Source of the DNA: Bacillus_BA songklensis | Lineage (GTDB): Bacteria; Bacillota; Bacilli; Bacillales; Bacillaceae_H | Direction: 5' to 3' | DNA: 64,000 nt | Assembly (NCBI RefSeq): GCF_042649685.1 | Contig: NZ_JBHRZT010000039.1 | Coordinates: 1-64,000 of the forward strand | Shown: in pieces, positions 7,657-16,273 of the stretch | Layout of the letters: the number at the start of each line of letters is the position of its first letter | Numbering within the stretch: the first letter of the stretch is position 1 | Program-made: the position numbers and the translations under genes | The notes under the pieces: generated by a model | What the model was told of the DNA's origin: nothing | The model's database searches: none | Seen by the model: the letters and a program-made list of their open reading frames with translations, nothing else

Positions 7657-8625
7657 ATGAATAATCAGAGTAAGTTGGAAAATATGGAGTTAGTTCCCTT
7701 GAATAATCAGAAGAAAGTGAAAAGCCAGGAGGCAGTTAACACAAATAGTCAGAGGAAATTGAAAAAGGCAGGGTTGTTCGCCCTATTTGTAGGTCCGGCC
7801 TTTTTAGCATTTACCATCATTGTATTAATTCCTTTCTTTACAGGTGTTTATTATGCCTTTACAGATTGGAACGGTGTAACGGGAAATATTCACTGGGTCG
7901 GATTTGATAATTTTAAATATTTATTTACAGAGGACAAGCAATTTCAGAAGTCCTTCTGGATTACAACTAAATACACGGTAGTTGCCATTATATTAACCAA
8001 TATTGTAGGATTCGGATTAGCGTTGCTTGTTACGCAGATGCTGAAAACAAGAAATATGTTACGGACGGTATTTTTCCTGCCGAACTTAATTGGTGGTCTT
8101 CTATTAGGATTTGTTTGGCAGTTCATTTTTGTAAAGGGCTTTGCGTCAGTTGGACAATTAACAGGTATTTCTCTTTTTGAGTTACCTTGGCTGGGGGACG
8201 CCAAAACCGCTTTCTGGGGTATCGTGATCGTAAGTGTATGGCAAGGTGCAGGCTATATTATGTTGATCTATACAGCTGCATTACAGAATGTCCCGCAAGA
8301 ATTAATTGAAGCAGCTAAAATTGACGGGGCCAACAGATGGCAAATTCTTCGTCACATTACGATGCCGATGGTAGCTCCGGCTGTGACGGTATGTCTATTC
8401 TTGACGATTTCATGGTCATTTAAAATCTTTGACGTAAACTTATCGCTGACAAATGGCGGTCCATTTAAATCGACAGAAATGTTAGCGCTTAACATTTATA
8501 CAGAAGCGTTCGTAAACAACCGTTACGGTCTCGGTGAAGCAAAGGCTTTAATCTTCTTCATCGTAGTAGCAGCCATTACGACCATTCAAGTTATGTACAC
8601 GAAGAAGAAGGAGGTTGAGTCATAA
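7657..8625 (+). CDS. Sugar ABC transporter permease (MalF/MsmF type)
   Basis: A 322-residue inner-membrane permease of a CUT1-type carbohydrate importer. A hydrophilic N-terminus of about 35 residues is followed by six TM segments and the permease EAA loop (EAAKIDGANRWQILRHITMP, about residues 220-239) that contacts the ATPase. GGGAGG precedes ATG. It overlaps the second permease at one base, so the two are co-translated. No ATPase gene is in the cluster; such systems in Bacillus usually share the MsmX-type ATPase encoded elsewhere. The substrate is unknown, but the neighbouring YesM/YesN-type sensors are typical for oligosaccharide uptake. Confidence 0.92.
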   Translation: MNNQSKLENMELVPLNNQKKVKSQEAVNTNSQRKLKKAGLFALFVGPAFLAFTIIVLIPFFTGVYYAFTDWNGVTGNIHWVGFDNFKYLFTEDKQFQKSFWITTKYTVVAIILTNIVGFGLALLVTQMLKTRNMLRTVFFLPNLIGGLLLGFVWQFIFVKGFASVGQLTGISLFELPWLGDAKTAFWGIVIVSVWQGAGYIMLIYTAALQNVPQELIEAAKIDGANRWQILRHITMPMVAPAVTVCLFLTISWSFKIFDVNLSLTNGGPFKSTEMLALNIYTEAFVNNRYGLGEAKALIFFIVVAAITTIQVMYTKKKEVES

Positions 8626-9452
8626 TGGAAAACAAGTATACAGGAAAAACATTCATCCTTGAAATCTTGGCAATTCTACTTGGCCTTGTGTTTCTAGTCC
8701 CATTCTATTATGTTGTATCAAACTCCTTGAAACCATTTGCTGAAATTTTGACAAACACATCAGCTTTACCGTCGGTATTACAGTTTCAAAACTATGTGAA
8801 TGCATTCCAGCAAATGAATTATGTAAAAGTATTCACAAACTCGCTCATTATTACAGTAGCAAGTAACGTAATCATCGTTGTATTTTGTTCAATGGCAGCA
8901 TACATGCTTGTAAGAACTAAAAAGAAAATCAGTAATGTCATTTTCATGATTTTCGTAGCAGCAATGGTAATCCCCTTTCAATCTATCATGATTCCGCTTG
9001 TAAAAGTAGCGGGTAACATGGGATTATTAAACAGCATCTGGGGCCTGGTGTTCATGTATTTAGGCTTTGGATCGGGGATGACAATCTTCTTATATCACGG
9101 TTTTATTAAGGGGATTCCAGTAGAGCTTGAAGAGGCTGCGATTATTGATGGATGTTCACCATTGGGCGTATTTTGGAGAATTGTCTTCCCGTTATTAAAA
9201 CCGATTACCGTCACAATCGTCATCTTAAACAGCTTATGGATTTGGAATGACTTCCTATTGCCATTACTTGTGCTTCAGGATCCTGAATTGAGAACGATTC
9301 CATTAGCAACGTTCTTCTTCTTTGGTCAATATACAAAACAATGGGATTTAGCACTGGCAGCATTAGTAATCAGCATCATTCCATTATTAATCTTCTTCTT
9401 TGCGATGCAAAAACACATTATTAAAGGTATTACAAGCGGATCAATCAAATAA
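8625..9452 (+). CDS. Sugar ABC transporter permease (MalG/MsmG type)
   Basis: A 275-residue second permease of the same importer, with six predicted TM segments. The EAA loop reads ELEEAAIIDGCSPLGVFWRI (about residues 167-186), followed by the typical C-terminal end with FAMQKHIIKGITSGSIK. The ATG overlaps the stop codon of the first permease gene. The binding-protein gene follows after a 359-base gap that contains a second promoter and a gene relic. Confidence 0.93.
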   Translation: MENKYTGKTFILEILAILLGLVFLVPFYYVVSNSLKPFAEILTNTSALPSVLQFQNYVNAFQQMNYVKVFTNSLIITVASNVIIVVFCSMAAYMLVRTKKKISNVIFMIFVAAMVIPFQSIMIPLVKVAGNMGLLNSIWGLVFMYLGFGSGMTIFLYHGFIKGIPVELEEAAIIDGCSPLGVFWRIVFPLLKPITVTIVILNSLWIWNDFLLPLLVLQDPELRTIPLATFFFFGQYTKQWDLALAALVISIIPLLIFFFAMQKHIIKGITSGSIK

Positions 9453-9461
9453 TTTTGTTCA

Positions 9462-9515
9462 TTTTTCACTCTATTGTTCACGATCATCCCCTTTGGGCAG
9501 GGAATGATCATGATA
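9462..9515 (+). promoter_or_regulatory. Duplicate promoter region of the lost binding-protein gene
   Basis: CACTCTATTGTTCA followed by matching bases ATC, TC, CC, AGGG, GAT and TAC-AT lines up over about 55 bases with 9711-9771, the promoter of the intact binding-protein gene. It directly precedes the gene relic at 9521, so promoter and gene were probably duplicated together. Confidence 0.6.
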
Positions 9516-9520
9516 CGATA

Positions 9521-9613
9521 GGTGCAGCACTGCAGTCATACATCGGGGGCCACACTTCTCTAAGGAAAAGCTTTGGACAGCAGCTGGGCTAAGCTTGAAA
9601 AAACCGTAGGTAA
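9521..9613 (+). pseudogene. Relic of a duplicated sugar-binding-protein gene (C-terminal end)
   Basis: Translation gives GAALQSYIGGHTS and, in another frame, ALDSSWAKLEKTVGK. These match the C-terminal end of the intact neighbour at 9812-11107 (GAAMQAYVGGQTS ... AFDATWAKLK). One frameshift and loss of almost all of the body show a dead second copy. A weak hairpin (GCTCTCC/GGGGAGC, 9620-9642) after it looks like the old terminator. The promoter-like block at 9462-9515 lies immediately upstream. Confidence 0.75.
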
Positions 9614-9710
9614 ATCACAGGCTCTCCTTCAGAAAGGGGAGCGTCTTCTTTCTAAAATTTCTGCATGATCAAGCATGCTACAAGTAAACCAACAAAATAA
9701 CGAAATCAAT

Positions 9711-9771
9711 ATATTCCACTCTATTGTTCAATATCGTCACCTGTTCAAAGGGGAGGATATTAGTACAATAT
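9711..9771 (+). promoter_or_regulatory. Promoter and putative activator site of the binding-protein gene
   Basis: CACTCTATTGTTCA at 9717-9730 is identical over 14 bases to the copy at 9468-9481. A possible -35 (TGTTCA, 9742) and a -10 TACAAT (9764-9769) follow with 16 bases between. The conserved element lies about 50 bases before the expected start, a normal place for an AraC-type activator. Confidence 0.5.
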
Positions 9772-9811
9772 TATTAAAGCGACAAGCTTAAAAATCAGGG
9801 GGTAAACAAAA

Positions 9812-11107
9812 ATGTCACCAAAAATGAAAAGGTTTCCATTAGTAGCGGGTATGTTATCATTCTCACTTCTTTTCGCAACTGCATGTTCTAATAATGAAGC
9901 ATCTGGCGGTAAAGAAAAAGCTTCAGGCGGCAAAGGGGAAGAAGTAGTCGTTGATATGTTCCAATTCAAAGTTGAGATTGCCGATCAATTGAAAGCGCTA
10001 ACAGATGAGTATACAAAAGAGCATCCAAATGTGAAATTCAATATCCAAACCGTGGGCGGCGGTGCTGACTATGCTGCTGCGCTAAAAGCTCAATTCGCGT
10101 CTGGTAATGAACCTGATATCTTCAACAACGGCGGTTATCAAGAAGCTAAGATTTGGAAAGAAAAATTAGAAGACTTATCTGATCAACCGTGGGTAAAGGA
10201 TGCATATGAAACAGCATTAGAGCCCATGACAATGGACGGTAAAGTATACGGACAACCATTGAACCTTGAGGGCTACGGATTTATTTATAATAAAGATTTA
10301 TTCAAAAAAGCGGGGATTACAGAAACACCAAAAACGTTATCAGAGTTAGAAGCAGCTTCGAAAAAGCTTAAGGCTGCAGGCATCACTCCATTCTCAGTCG
10401 GTTACGGCGAGTGGTGGGTAATCGGTCAACATTTGTTAAACCTAGCATTTGCCCAACAAGAGGATCCAGATGCATTCATCAAAGGATTGGATGAAGGTAC
10501 AGCTAAAATTGCTGGTAATGAAAAATTTGACCAACTTGTAAACCTATTAGACTTAACCGTGAAATATGGTAACAAAAATCCTTTAACAACTGATTACAAT
10601 ACTCAGGTAACACAATTTGCCGCTGGTGAAACAGCAATGGTACAACAGGGCAACTGGGTACAGCCAATGATCGACAAAATCACTCCAAATATGAACATTG
10701 GCTTCATTCCGATGCCGATCAATGATGATGCAGCAGCAAATGATAAGTTACAAGTCGGCGTACCAAACAACTGGGTAGTCAATAAAAATGCACCGGATGC
10801 TGACAAACAAGCAGCAAAAGACTTCTTAAACTGGATGGTTTCATCCGAAACCGGTAAAAAAGCTTTAGTTGAAGATTTCAAATTCATCCCTGCGTTCAAA
10901 ATGATTGAAGCAAAAGGAATCGGGCCATTAGGTGAAGATATTGTGAAATACTCTAACGAAAATAAAACACTTTCTTGGAACTGGTTCAAGTTCCCGAATG
11001 GTGCAACACAAGAATTTGGTGCAGCAATGCAAGCTTATGTTGGAGGCCAAACTTCTAAAGAAGAGATGCTTAAGGCTTTCGACGCCACTTGGGCTAAGTT
11101 GAAATAA
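9812..11107 (+). CDS. Sugar ABC transporter substrate-binding lipoprotein
   Basis: A 431-residue extracellular binding protein of the family 1 (MalE/MsmE-like) class. It starts with a signal peptide ending in the lipobox FATAC (Cys at about residue 25). The lipidated Cys is followed by a flexible Ser/Gly/Lys linker, then two alpha/beta lobes. Recognisable features are YKPDIFNNGGYQ-type sequence near residue 110 and the C-terminal AMQAYVGGQTSKEEMLKAFD. AGGGGG precedes ATG. It works with the permeases upstream. A strong terminator follows, and the sensor kinase gene starts after that. Confidence 0.93.
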   Translation: MSPKMKRFPLVAGMLSFSLLFATACSNNEASGGKEKASGGKGEEVVVDMFQFKVEIADQLKALTDEYTKEHPNVKFNIQTVGGGADYAAALKAQFASGNEPDIFNNGGYQEAKIWKEKLEDLSDQPWVKDAYETALEPMTMDGKVYGQPLNLEGYGFIYNKDLFKKAGITETPKTLSELEAASKKLKAAGITPFSVGYGEWWVIGQHLLNLAFAQQEDPDAFIKGLDEGTAKIAGNEKFDQLVNLLDLTVKYGNKNPLTTDYNTQVTQFAAGETAMVQQGNWVQPMIDKITPNMNIGFIPMPINDDAAANDKLQVGVPNNWVVNKNAPDADKQAAKDFLNWMVSSETGKKALVEDFKFIPAFKMIEAKGIGPLGEDIVKYSNENKTLSWNWFKFPNGATQEFGAAMQAYVGGQTSKEEMLKAFDATWAKLK

Positions 11108-11117
11108 TAACAAAGTA

Positions 11118-11155
11118 TAAAAAACTCCCTTTCCTCCAGGAAAGGGAGTTTTTTA
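11118..11155 (+). terminator. Terminator after the binding-protein gene
   Basis: AAAACTCCCTTTCCT and AGGAAAGGGAGTTTTTT form a perfect stem with a T tail. Confidence 0.93.
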
Positions 11156-11302
11156 TAGGAAAGATATATTGAATTCTGGTAATTAAAGCTTTATTGTAAT
11201 GGAACAATGGAATTATTGTACAATAAATAAGCCCTCTCCCTTTTCTTGTTACAATGATATAGAATGTTAATAAAGAATGAAAGTGTTTCGAAGGAGGATT
11301 AT

Positions 11303-13123
11303 ATGGGATGGAGCATTCGTAAAAAACTTATTATCTTTCTAATGATTGTAACAGTTCTTCCTTTTGGAGCATCAATCGCCATTACTTATTATCATACAAA
11401 GGAGTCTTTAAAGGATCGATTTTTATCTACGAACTATCATGTCGTTGAAAACGGCAAAGATGATATCATGACATACTTGCGGGATATGTCCCAGATAACT
11501 TCAAGGCTTTATGGGTATAATCCGTTTATGAATGTGCTAAGGTACGGGGTTTCCAGCGATTTGCGCCAAAACCAGGAAGAAGTGAACCGGATCCTTATGT
11601 ACTTATTTCATACACGGCCGGAAATAGAACAAATGCACCTTTATATTCATAAAGACAACGACTCATATACTATCTATCATTCAAGGTTAAGCGGCCGCGG
11701 TAAGTATGAGGAAGTCTATACGCATCCGTACTATTTTCGTTTAGGGCAATCCAACGATTATACGGTAATAGAACCGCCGCATATGATTTACAGTTATAAT
11801 AATTTGTCTGTTATCCCAGAGTCTGAAATGAAAAACGTTTTAAGCTTTCATAATATGATAAGAGATGTTCCGTCAGATCGTTTTTTAGGCTTTTTATCTA
11901 TTGATATTAACCTTTCACAATTGGGAGCCATTGCCGATCGTTTATATACGAAAGGAGCAGAAGATTTTTATATAATGAATGAAGACGGGATTGTCGTTTA
12001 CTCTTCTGAACAAAAATTAATAGGAGAGGAAAATAAAGAAGAGTGGTTTCAACATGTGAAAAAAGCCTCTTCATCAAGTCATAACTTGGAATGGAAAGAT
12101 GACCAATTTTCGGGTGTTATTGTGCATGAAAAATTTCCCGCACCCTTCAAAGGCTGGGTTATCGTAAAAAGAATTCCTTATGACCTTCTTTATAAAAGTG
12201 CCAGAGACACTGCCTTTATTAATATTTTAATTGGCATCATTACATTGATGATTGTTGTACTGGCCACAATGGCCGTTTCCATTAAATTCACTTCACCTAT
12301 TAAAGTGCTGATCGAGAATATGAAAAGGGTGGAAAAAGGTGAATTTCAAGCCGACTTTGATTCGTTAGGAAATGATGAATTCGGCATGCTGGGAAGGCAT
12401 TTTAAATCAATGATTACGACTATCAATGATTTGATTCAAAGGGAATATAAATTGGAAATTGAAAATAAATCCACGCAGCTGCGTGTATTGCAGTCACAAA
12501 TCAACCCGCATTTTCTTTATAATGCATTGCAGTCAATTGGGACATTGGCCTTAAAGCACAAAGCGGTTCAAGTGTATTCACTATTGACTTCATTATCAAA
12601 CATCATGAGATACAGCATGAATATGAAAGAAGATGTTGTTTCGTTTATCCAGGAAGTACAACATGTCAAATCTTATTTAGTTCTGCAAAAACAGCGATTT
12701 CATGACCGGTTTGAGTATGAATTGAACATTCGAGATGAAGTTAAAAACATCCTCTTACCGAAAATGATTTTACAGCCAATTGTAGAAAATTGCTTTAAGC
12801 ATGGGTTTGATCAGAAGGTGGAGAAAGGACTTATTTATATCGATGCTTTTCTGAAAGATCAAGGAAGCGTTTGCATTTCCGTTAAAGATAATGGGAAAGG
12901 AGTAAATGAGGAAGAGTTAAAAAGCATTCAAAGTGAGATAATGGGTATAAACCATCTAAATAGTAAAAAGAGAGAAGCAATCGGGTTGAAAAATATTTAT
13001 GATCGCCTGCAAATTTATTATAGTCATCAGGCAAAAATGACGATTGAAAGCAATGAAAACGACGGCTTTACTGTCATCATTGAAGTGCCGGCAGTCATGA
13101 GTAAGGAGGTGCAGCCTTCATGA
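11303..13123 (+). CDS. YesM-type sensor histidine kinase
   Basis: A 606-residue membrane sensor kinase. TM1 (about residues 12-32) and TM2 (about 300-322) flank a large extracellular Cache-like domain. HAMP is next, then the His-kinase domain (QINPHFLYNAL, phospho-His near 403) and the HATPase with N-box VENCFKHGF (about 491) and G-box DNGKG. ATG at 11303 is chosen because AAGGAGG lies 6 bases before it; an earlier ATG would put this site inside the gene. It overlaps the response-regulator gene by ATGA. The pair probably senses the extracellular sugar, perhaps with the binding protein, and activates the importer. Confidence 0.93.
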   Translation: MGWSIRKKLIIFLMIVTVLPFGASIAITYYHTKESLKDRFLSTNYHVVENGKDDIMTYLRDMSQITSRLYGYNPFMNVLRYGVSSDLRQNQEEVNRILMYLFHTRPEIEQMHLYIHKDNDSYTIYHSRLSGRGKYEEVYTHPYYFRLGQSNDYTVIEPPHMIYSYNNLSVIPESEMKNVLSFHNMIRDVPSDRFLGFLSIDINLSQLGAIADRLYTKGAEDFYIMNEDGIVVYSSEQKLIGEENKEEWFQHVKKASSSSHNLEWKDDQFSGVIVHEKFPAPFKGWVIVKRIPYDLLYKSARDTAFINILIGIITLMIVVLATMAVSIKFTSPIKVLIENMKRVEKGEFQADFDSLGNDEFGMLGRHFKSMITTINDLIQREYKLEIENKSTQLRVLQSQINPHFLYNALQSIGTLALKHKAVQVYSLLTSLSNIMRYSMNMKEDVVSFIQEVQHVKSYLVLQKQRFHDRFEYELNIRDEVKNILLPKMILQPIVENCFKHGFDQKVEKGLIYIDAFLKDQGSVCISVKDNGKGVNEEELKSIQSEIMGINHLNSKKREAIGLKNIYDRLQIYYSHQAKMTIESNENDGFTVIIEVPAVMSKEVQPS

Positions 13124-14700
13124 GAGCATTAATCGTAGATGATGAACAACACGTTCGTGAAGGAATCAAATTACTGGGACAATGGGATGAACAAGGGATT
13201 GAGGAAATTTTTGAAGCAGAAAATGGGGAAGAAGCCATTGACCTCATCCAACAATATAAGCCGGCCATTATTTTTACAGATATGAAAATGCCGAAAATGG
13301 ACGGAATTCAGCTTTTGGAATGGATCAAAAACAATCAGCCAAGCAGTAAAACAATTGTAGTCACAGGATACGATGATTATCACTATATGAGAAAAGCGAT
13401 TCATTTTGGCAGTGCGGATTATATTTTAAAGCCGATTGATCCAGAAATTTTAAACCATACACTGGAAAGTGCCGTAGCGGATTGGAAGAAAGAAGAGGCA
13501 AGCCGTAAAAAAGATAAAAGCAGTCATCAGTTGATGAATGAAATGAAGCCTGTATACCGTGATCGAAAATTAACTCATTTGCTAAATAGTCAAGAAGTCA
13601 ATAAGTCTCTGTATGAGGAGTTTAGCTTTCATGTTGCCCAAAATTACGAAGTGGCCATCGTCCGGGTAAACGGAAAAACAATTGAAGCGTTTCAAGGAGA
13701 TCGTGATTTAGCGTATTTCACGGTGCTAAATGTTATTAATGAGATATTAAGTGAAAAACAATGCGGCATTGGCTTTCGCTATTTATCCAATAAAGGGGAA
13801 ATCGTCATTATCTTTTGGGATAAATTTGATCAGGGGGATGAAATATTAAGATGTATTTATGATGCTTTAAAGCGGTCAATTAAGGTATCATGTCCCATGG
13901 CTTTAGGGAAACTTGTCCATCAAAGCTCGAAACTCATCGATTCTTATAAACATGCCAAGCAGGTGTTGTTGAGTCGGAATGTGTTGGATCAAAAAGAACA
14001 AAGAGTGTATATAAAAGAAAATGAGGAACAAGCTTCTTTAACCAATTTAATGGATTATTCTTCTTCGATTGAGCGGGTTGTACAGGCAGGTGAAATGAGG
14101 GCATTTGACGAGGTCATCGAACAGATTTTAAAAGAATTTAAAGAAACAGGCTTTTTATCTCTCAAACAGCTCTTGCATTTCGAGAAAGAATATCAGGTAA
14201 TGAGCCATCGATGGCTGAAAAAGTATCATGTTCCTTACTCTGTGACAGACCAGATTGAAAAACAAATAGATTTCTTTTTCGATAAAAATGGGGCCTTTCA
14301 ATTAGATCAATATATAGACCGGAAAAAACGGGAGATTTCCCTCTTTTTAAAGATTGTTAAACGGCACTCCCTTCAAAAGAACAAAAATGTCATTTATGAA
14401 ATTGAACAATATCTTCAAGCCAACTTTGATCGGGATGTCAAACTTCAGGAAATAGCTGAACGTTTTTACTTAAGCAGGGAGTATATTTCACGGAAATTCA
14501 AACAAGAATTTGATGAAAATATTTCCGACTATTTAGTAAAAATAAGAATGAATAAGGCAAAATCATTGCTGAAAAACAGTCAGTTGAAAATTTATGAAAT
14601 TGCCAACATGATTGGGTATCAAGATGATAAATATTTTCGTAAGGTGTTCAAAAAGATAGAAGGTATTACCCCTAATGAATATAGAGCTTCTCATATATAA
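13120..14700 (+). CDS. YesN-type response regulator with AraC DNA-binding domain
   Basis: 526 residues. The N-terminal receiver has acidic pair DDE (residues 7-9), phospho-acceptor Asp54 in FTDMKMPKMDG, and Lys near 104. A middle domain of about 280 residues is poorly conserved. A C-terminal AraC/XylS double helix-turn-helix (about 425-522) ends with the family signature IGYQDDKYFRKVFKKIEGITPNEYR. It is translationally coupled to the kinase gene. The probable targets are the three related sites at 7577, 9462 and 9711. Confidence 0.94.
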   Translation: MRALIVDDEQHVREGIKLLGQWDEQGIEEIFEAENGEEAIDLIQQYKPAIIFTDMKMPKMDGIQLLEWIKNNQPSSKTIVVTGYDDYHYMRKAIHFGSADYILKPIDPEILNHTLESAVADWKKEEASRKKDKSSHQLMNEMKPVYRDRKLTHLLNSQEVNKSLYEEFSFHVAQNYEVAIVRVNGKTIEAFQGDRDLAYFTVLNVINEILSEKQCGIGFRYLSNKGEIVIIFWDKFDQGDEILRCIYDALKRSIKVSCPMALGKLVHQSSKLIDSYKHAKQVLLSRNVLDQKEQRVYIKENEEQASLTNLMDYSSSIERVVQAGEMRAFDEVIEQILKEFKETGFLSLKQLLHFEKEYQVMSHRWLKKYHVPYSVTDQIEKQIDFFFDKNGAFQLDQYIDRKKREISLFLKIVKRHSLQKNKNVIYEIEQYLQANFDRDVKLQEIAERFYLSREYISRKFKQEFDENISDYLVKIRMNKAKSLLKNSQLKIYEIANMIGYQDDKYFRKVFKKIEGITPNEYRASHI

Positions 14701-14736
14701 AAACAGACCTGTGTTATAACACAGGTCTGTTTTTAT
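14699..14736 (+). terminator. Terminator after the response-regulator gene
   Basis: AAAACAGACCTGTGTTA and TAACACAGGTCTGTTTTT form a perfect hairpin. It can also serve yhfH arriving on the other strand. Confidence 0.93.
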
Positions 14737-14758
14737 AGTTTAAGAGAAAGTGAGTCTA

Positions 14759-14890
14759 TCAATCAACGACATGTAAACAATGGTCACATTTGTTACCATA
14801 GCATTCATGCTGCTCTTCAATCTCTTTTCCGCATTCCACGCATTTTTTTGTAGGTAGGTTTTTGAAAAATTCCGACATTTTTACTAACAT
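14759..14890 (-). CDS. yhfH: YhfH family small zinc-ribbon-like protein
   Basis: A 43-residue protein starting MLVKMSEFFKNLPTKKC, with two CxxC pairs (CVEC and CDHC) plus CYGNKC, probably binding zinc. It matches B. subtilis YhfH as I remember it and is divergent from yhfI as in that species. GGAGGCG lies 8 bases before ATG. The function is unknown. A cluster of palindromes at 14924-14990 lies directly upstream. Confidence 0.85.
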   Translation of the reverse strand: MLVKMSEFFKNLPTKKCVECGKEIEEQHECYGNKCDHCLHVVD

Positions 14891-14923
14891 TTAACTCGCC
14901 TCCGTTATCTTTGTTGGTTTAAT

Positions 14924-14990
14924 TGTATTATAACAGGTGTATGGTTGTCAACAATGTTTTATAACAAAAAATAGAATGTGTTATAAAACA
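14924..14990. promoter_or_regulatory. Palindrome cluster between yhfH and yhfI
   Basis: TGTATTATAACA (14924-14935), TGTTTTATAACA (14955-14966) and its inverse TGTTATAAAACA (14979-14990). The last two form a perfect inverted repeat with a 12-base spacer. The 12-mer TGTATTATAACA recurs exactly before the aceBA locus at 23916-23927. This suggests a shared regulator, though A/T-rich promoter elements could contribute. Confidence 0.5.
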
Positions 14991-15185
14991 GGGAAGGGAG
15001 AATCAAATAATTGATAAGCGTTTTAATACGTCTTTTTAGTTCAATTCGGTTATACTAATCTTTAGCATATACTCGTCGCGTTCTTAGTCCGCCAACGCAT
15101 ATCAGAGCCAAACAGCCGGCTCCGCTTTTCTTTATTTTCAAATGAGGGAAGGCTAACACTAAAACAGCAGAAAAAGGTGAAAAGA

Positions 15186-15923
15186 ATGAAGGTAACAGTA
15201 GTAGGCTTTTGGGGAGGATACCCGGAAAAAAACGAGGCAACATCAAGCTATTTATTTGAACATGAGGGATTTAAATTGCTGGTAGACTGCGGAAGCGGGG
15301 CAGTTGCACAGCTTCAAAATTATGTATCGCCAATTGATTTAGATGCGATGATCCTTTCCCACTATCACCATGATCATGTCGCTGATGTAGGCGTTTTACA
15401 ATATGCAAGGCTCATTCAGTCTTATCTCGGAAAAGATGTTCCAGAGCTTCCCGTGTATGGACATGTATATGATGAGAACGGTTTTGCTCGTTTGGAGATG
15501 CCTAAAGTGACAAAAGCGTTATCATATGATTTGGCACACTCAAAAAAGATTGGGCCGTTTACAATCAACTTTCTAGAAACGAAGCACCCGGTCACTTGCT
15601 TTGCCATGAGAATTACAGCAGCTGAACAAACCGTTGTGTATACAGCGGACTCTAGCTATATGGAAGAATTTGTTTCATTTTCCGAGAATGCCGATTTATT
15701 AATTTGTGAATGCAACTTTTATAAAGAACAGGATGGAACAAATGCCGGCCATATGAACAGTAAAGAAGCTGGACAGCTTGCCCGAAAGGCGAAGATAAAA
15801 GAACTGATGCTGACCCACTTGCCTCATTACGGCGAGCTTGAGCAGCTTGTGGCAGAAGCGAAAGAGCAATTTGGGGGACGCATAACGCTTGCGAAGAGCG
15901 GATTAGTATGGGGAAGAGAATAG
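15186..15923 (+). CDS. yhfI: YhfI family metallo-beta-lactamase-fold hydrolase
   Basis: 245 residues starting MKVTVVGFWGGYPEKN. It has the metal-binding motif HYHHDH (about residue 61), further His residues in ETKHPV and LTHLPHYGEL, and a Ser-Asp pair in YTADSSY. This is the RNase Z-like MBL branch. ATG at 15186 is preferred over GTG at 15177 because AAAGGTG then sits upstream and the protein start matches the family. The substrate is unknown. Immediately after its stop codon lies the last 20 codons of a lost lplJ gene, which is the next gene in B. subtilis. Confidence 0.9.
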   Translation: MKVTVVGFWGGYPEKNEATSSYLFEHEGFKLLVDCGSGAVAQLQNYVSPIDLDAMILSHYHHDHVADVGVLQYARLIQSYLGKDVPELPVYGHVYDENGFARLEMPKVTKALSYDLAHSKKIGPFTINFLETKHPVTCFAMRITAAEQTVVYTADSSYMEEFVSFSENADLLICECNFYKEQDGTNAGHMNSKEAGQLARKAKIKELMLTHLPHYGELEQLVAEAKEQFGGRITLAKSGLVWGRE

Positions 15924-15985
15924 TTGATATCCGACATTATTTCGGAAATATTACAAAAGAGCAATTCATTGAATTAGTTTATTAA
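15923..15985 (+). pseudogene. lplJ: Relic of lipoate-protein ligase lplJ (C-terminal 20 codons)
   Basis: The frame after the yhfI stop reads VDIRHYFGNITKEQFIELVY then stop. B. subtilis LplJ, which follows yhfI there, ends in nearly the same residues (…LKHYFGNITKEDFLDLIC, from memory). The rest of the gene is absent, so a deletion has joined the end of yhfI to the end of lplJ. Confidence 0.8.
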
Positions 15986-16064
15986 AAGAGAGATTGTCTT
16001 TAAAAATTAAGAAGGAAGAAACGGAGATATTTTTGGTACTGCTAGGCTAGTAAAAACAGGCGGG

Positions 16065-16087
16065 TTTAATCAAACGTTTGTTTAATA
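16065..16087. promoter_or_regulatory. Orphan palindrome
   Basis: TTAATCAAACGTTTGTTTAA is a near-perfect palindrome centred on AACGTT. No gene starts close downstream; a terminator follows at 16143. It may be an operator left from a deleted gene between lplJ and lcfB. The rest of 15986-16142 holds nothing I recognise. Confidence 0.35.
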
Positions 16088-16142
16088 AGGAAAGGCAACA
16101 AAATCAAGGCTTTGGAGAAAATCATGAATACATGAAGGAGAA

Positions 16143-16178
16143 AAGTGGTTAGGAGGAAGACTCTTGACCACTTTTTTG
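16143..16178 (+). terminator. Terminator in the lplJ-lcfB gap
   Basis: AAAAGTGGT and ACCACTTTTTT form a stem with a 17-base loop and a T tail. There is no intact gene upstream for it; it probably belonged to deleted genes of this interval. Confidence 0.65.
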
Positions 16179-16273
16179 AAATGCGTAAAAAGATTCACTT
16201 TGCTATCTTGTTATGTTAGTTTTTGTTAAATATAATATATTTAGAATATTTTAATAATACAAAGATAGTTTAA

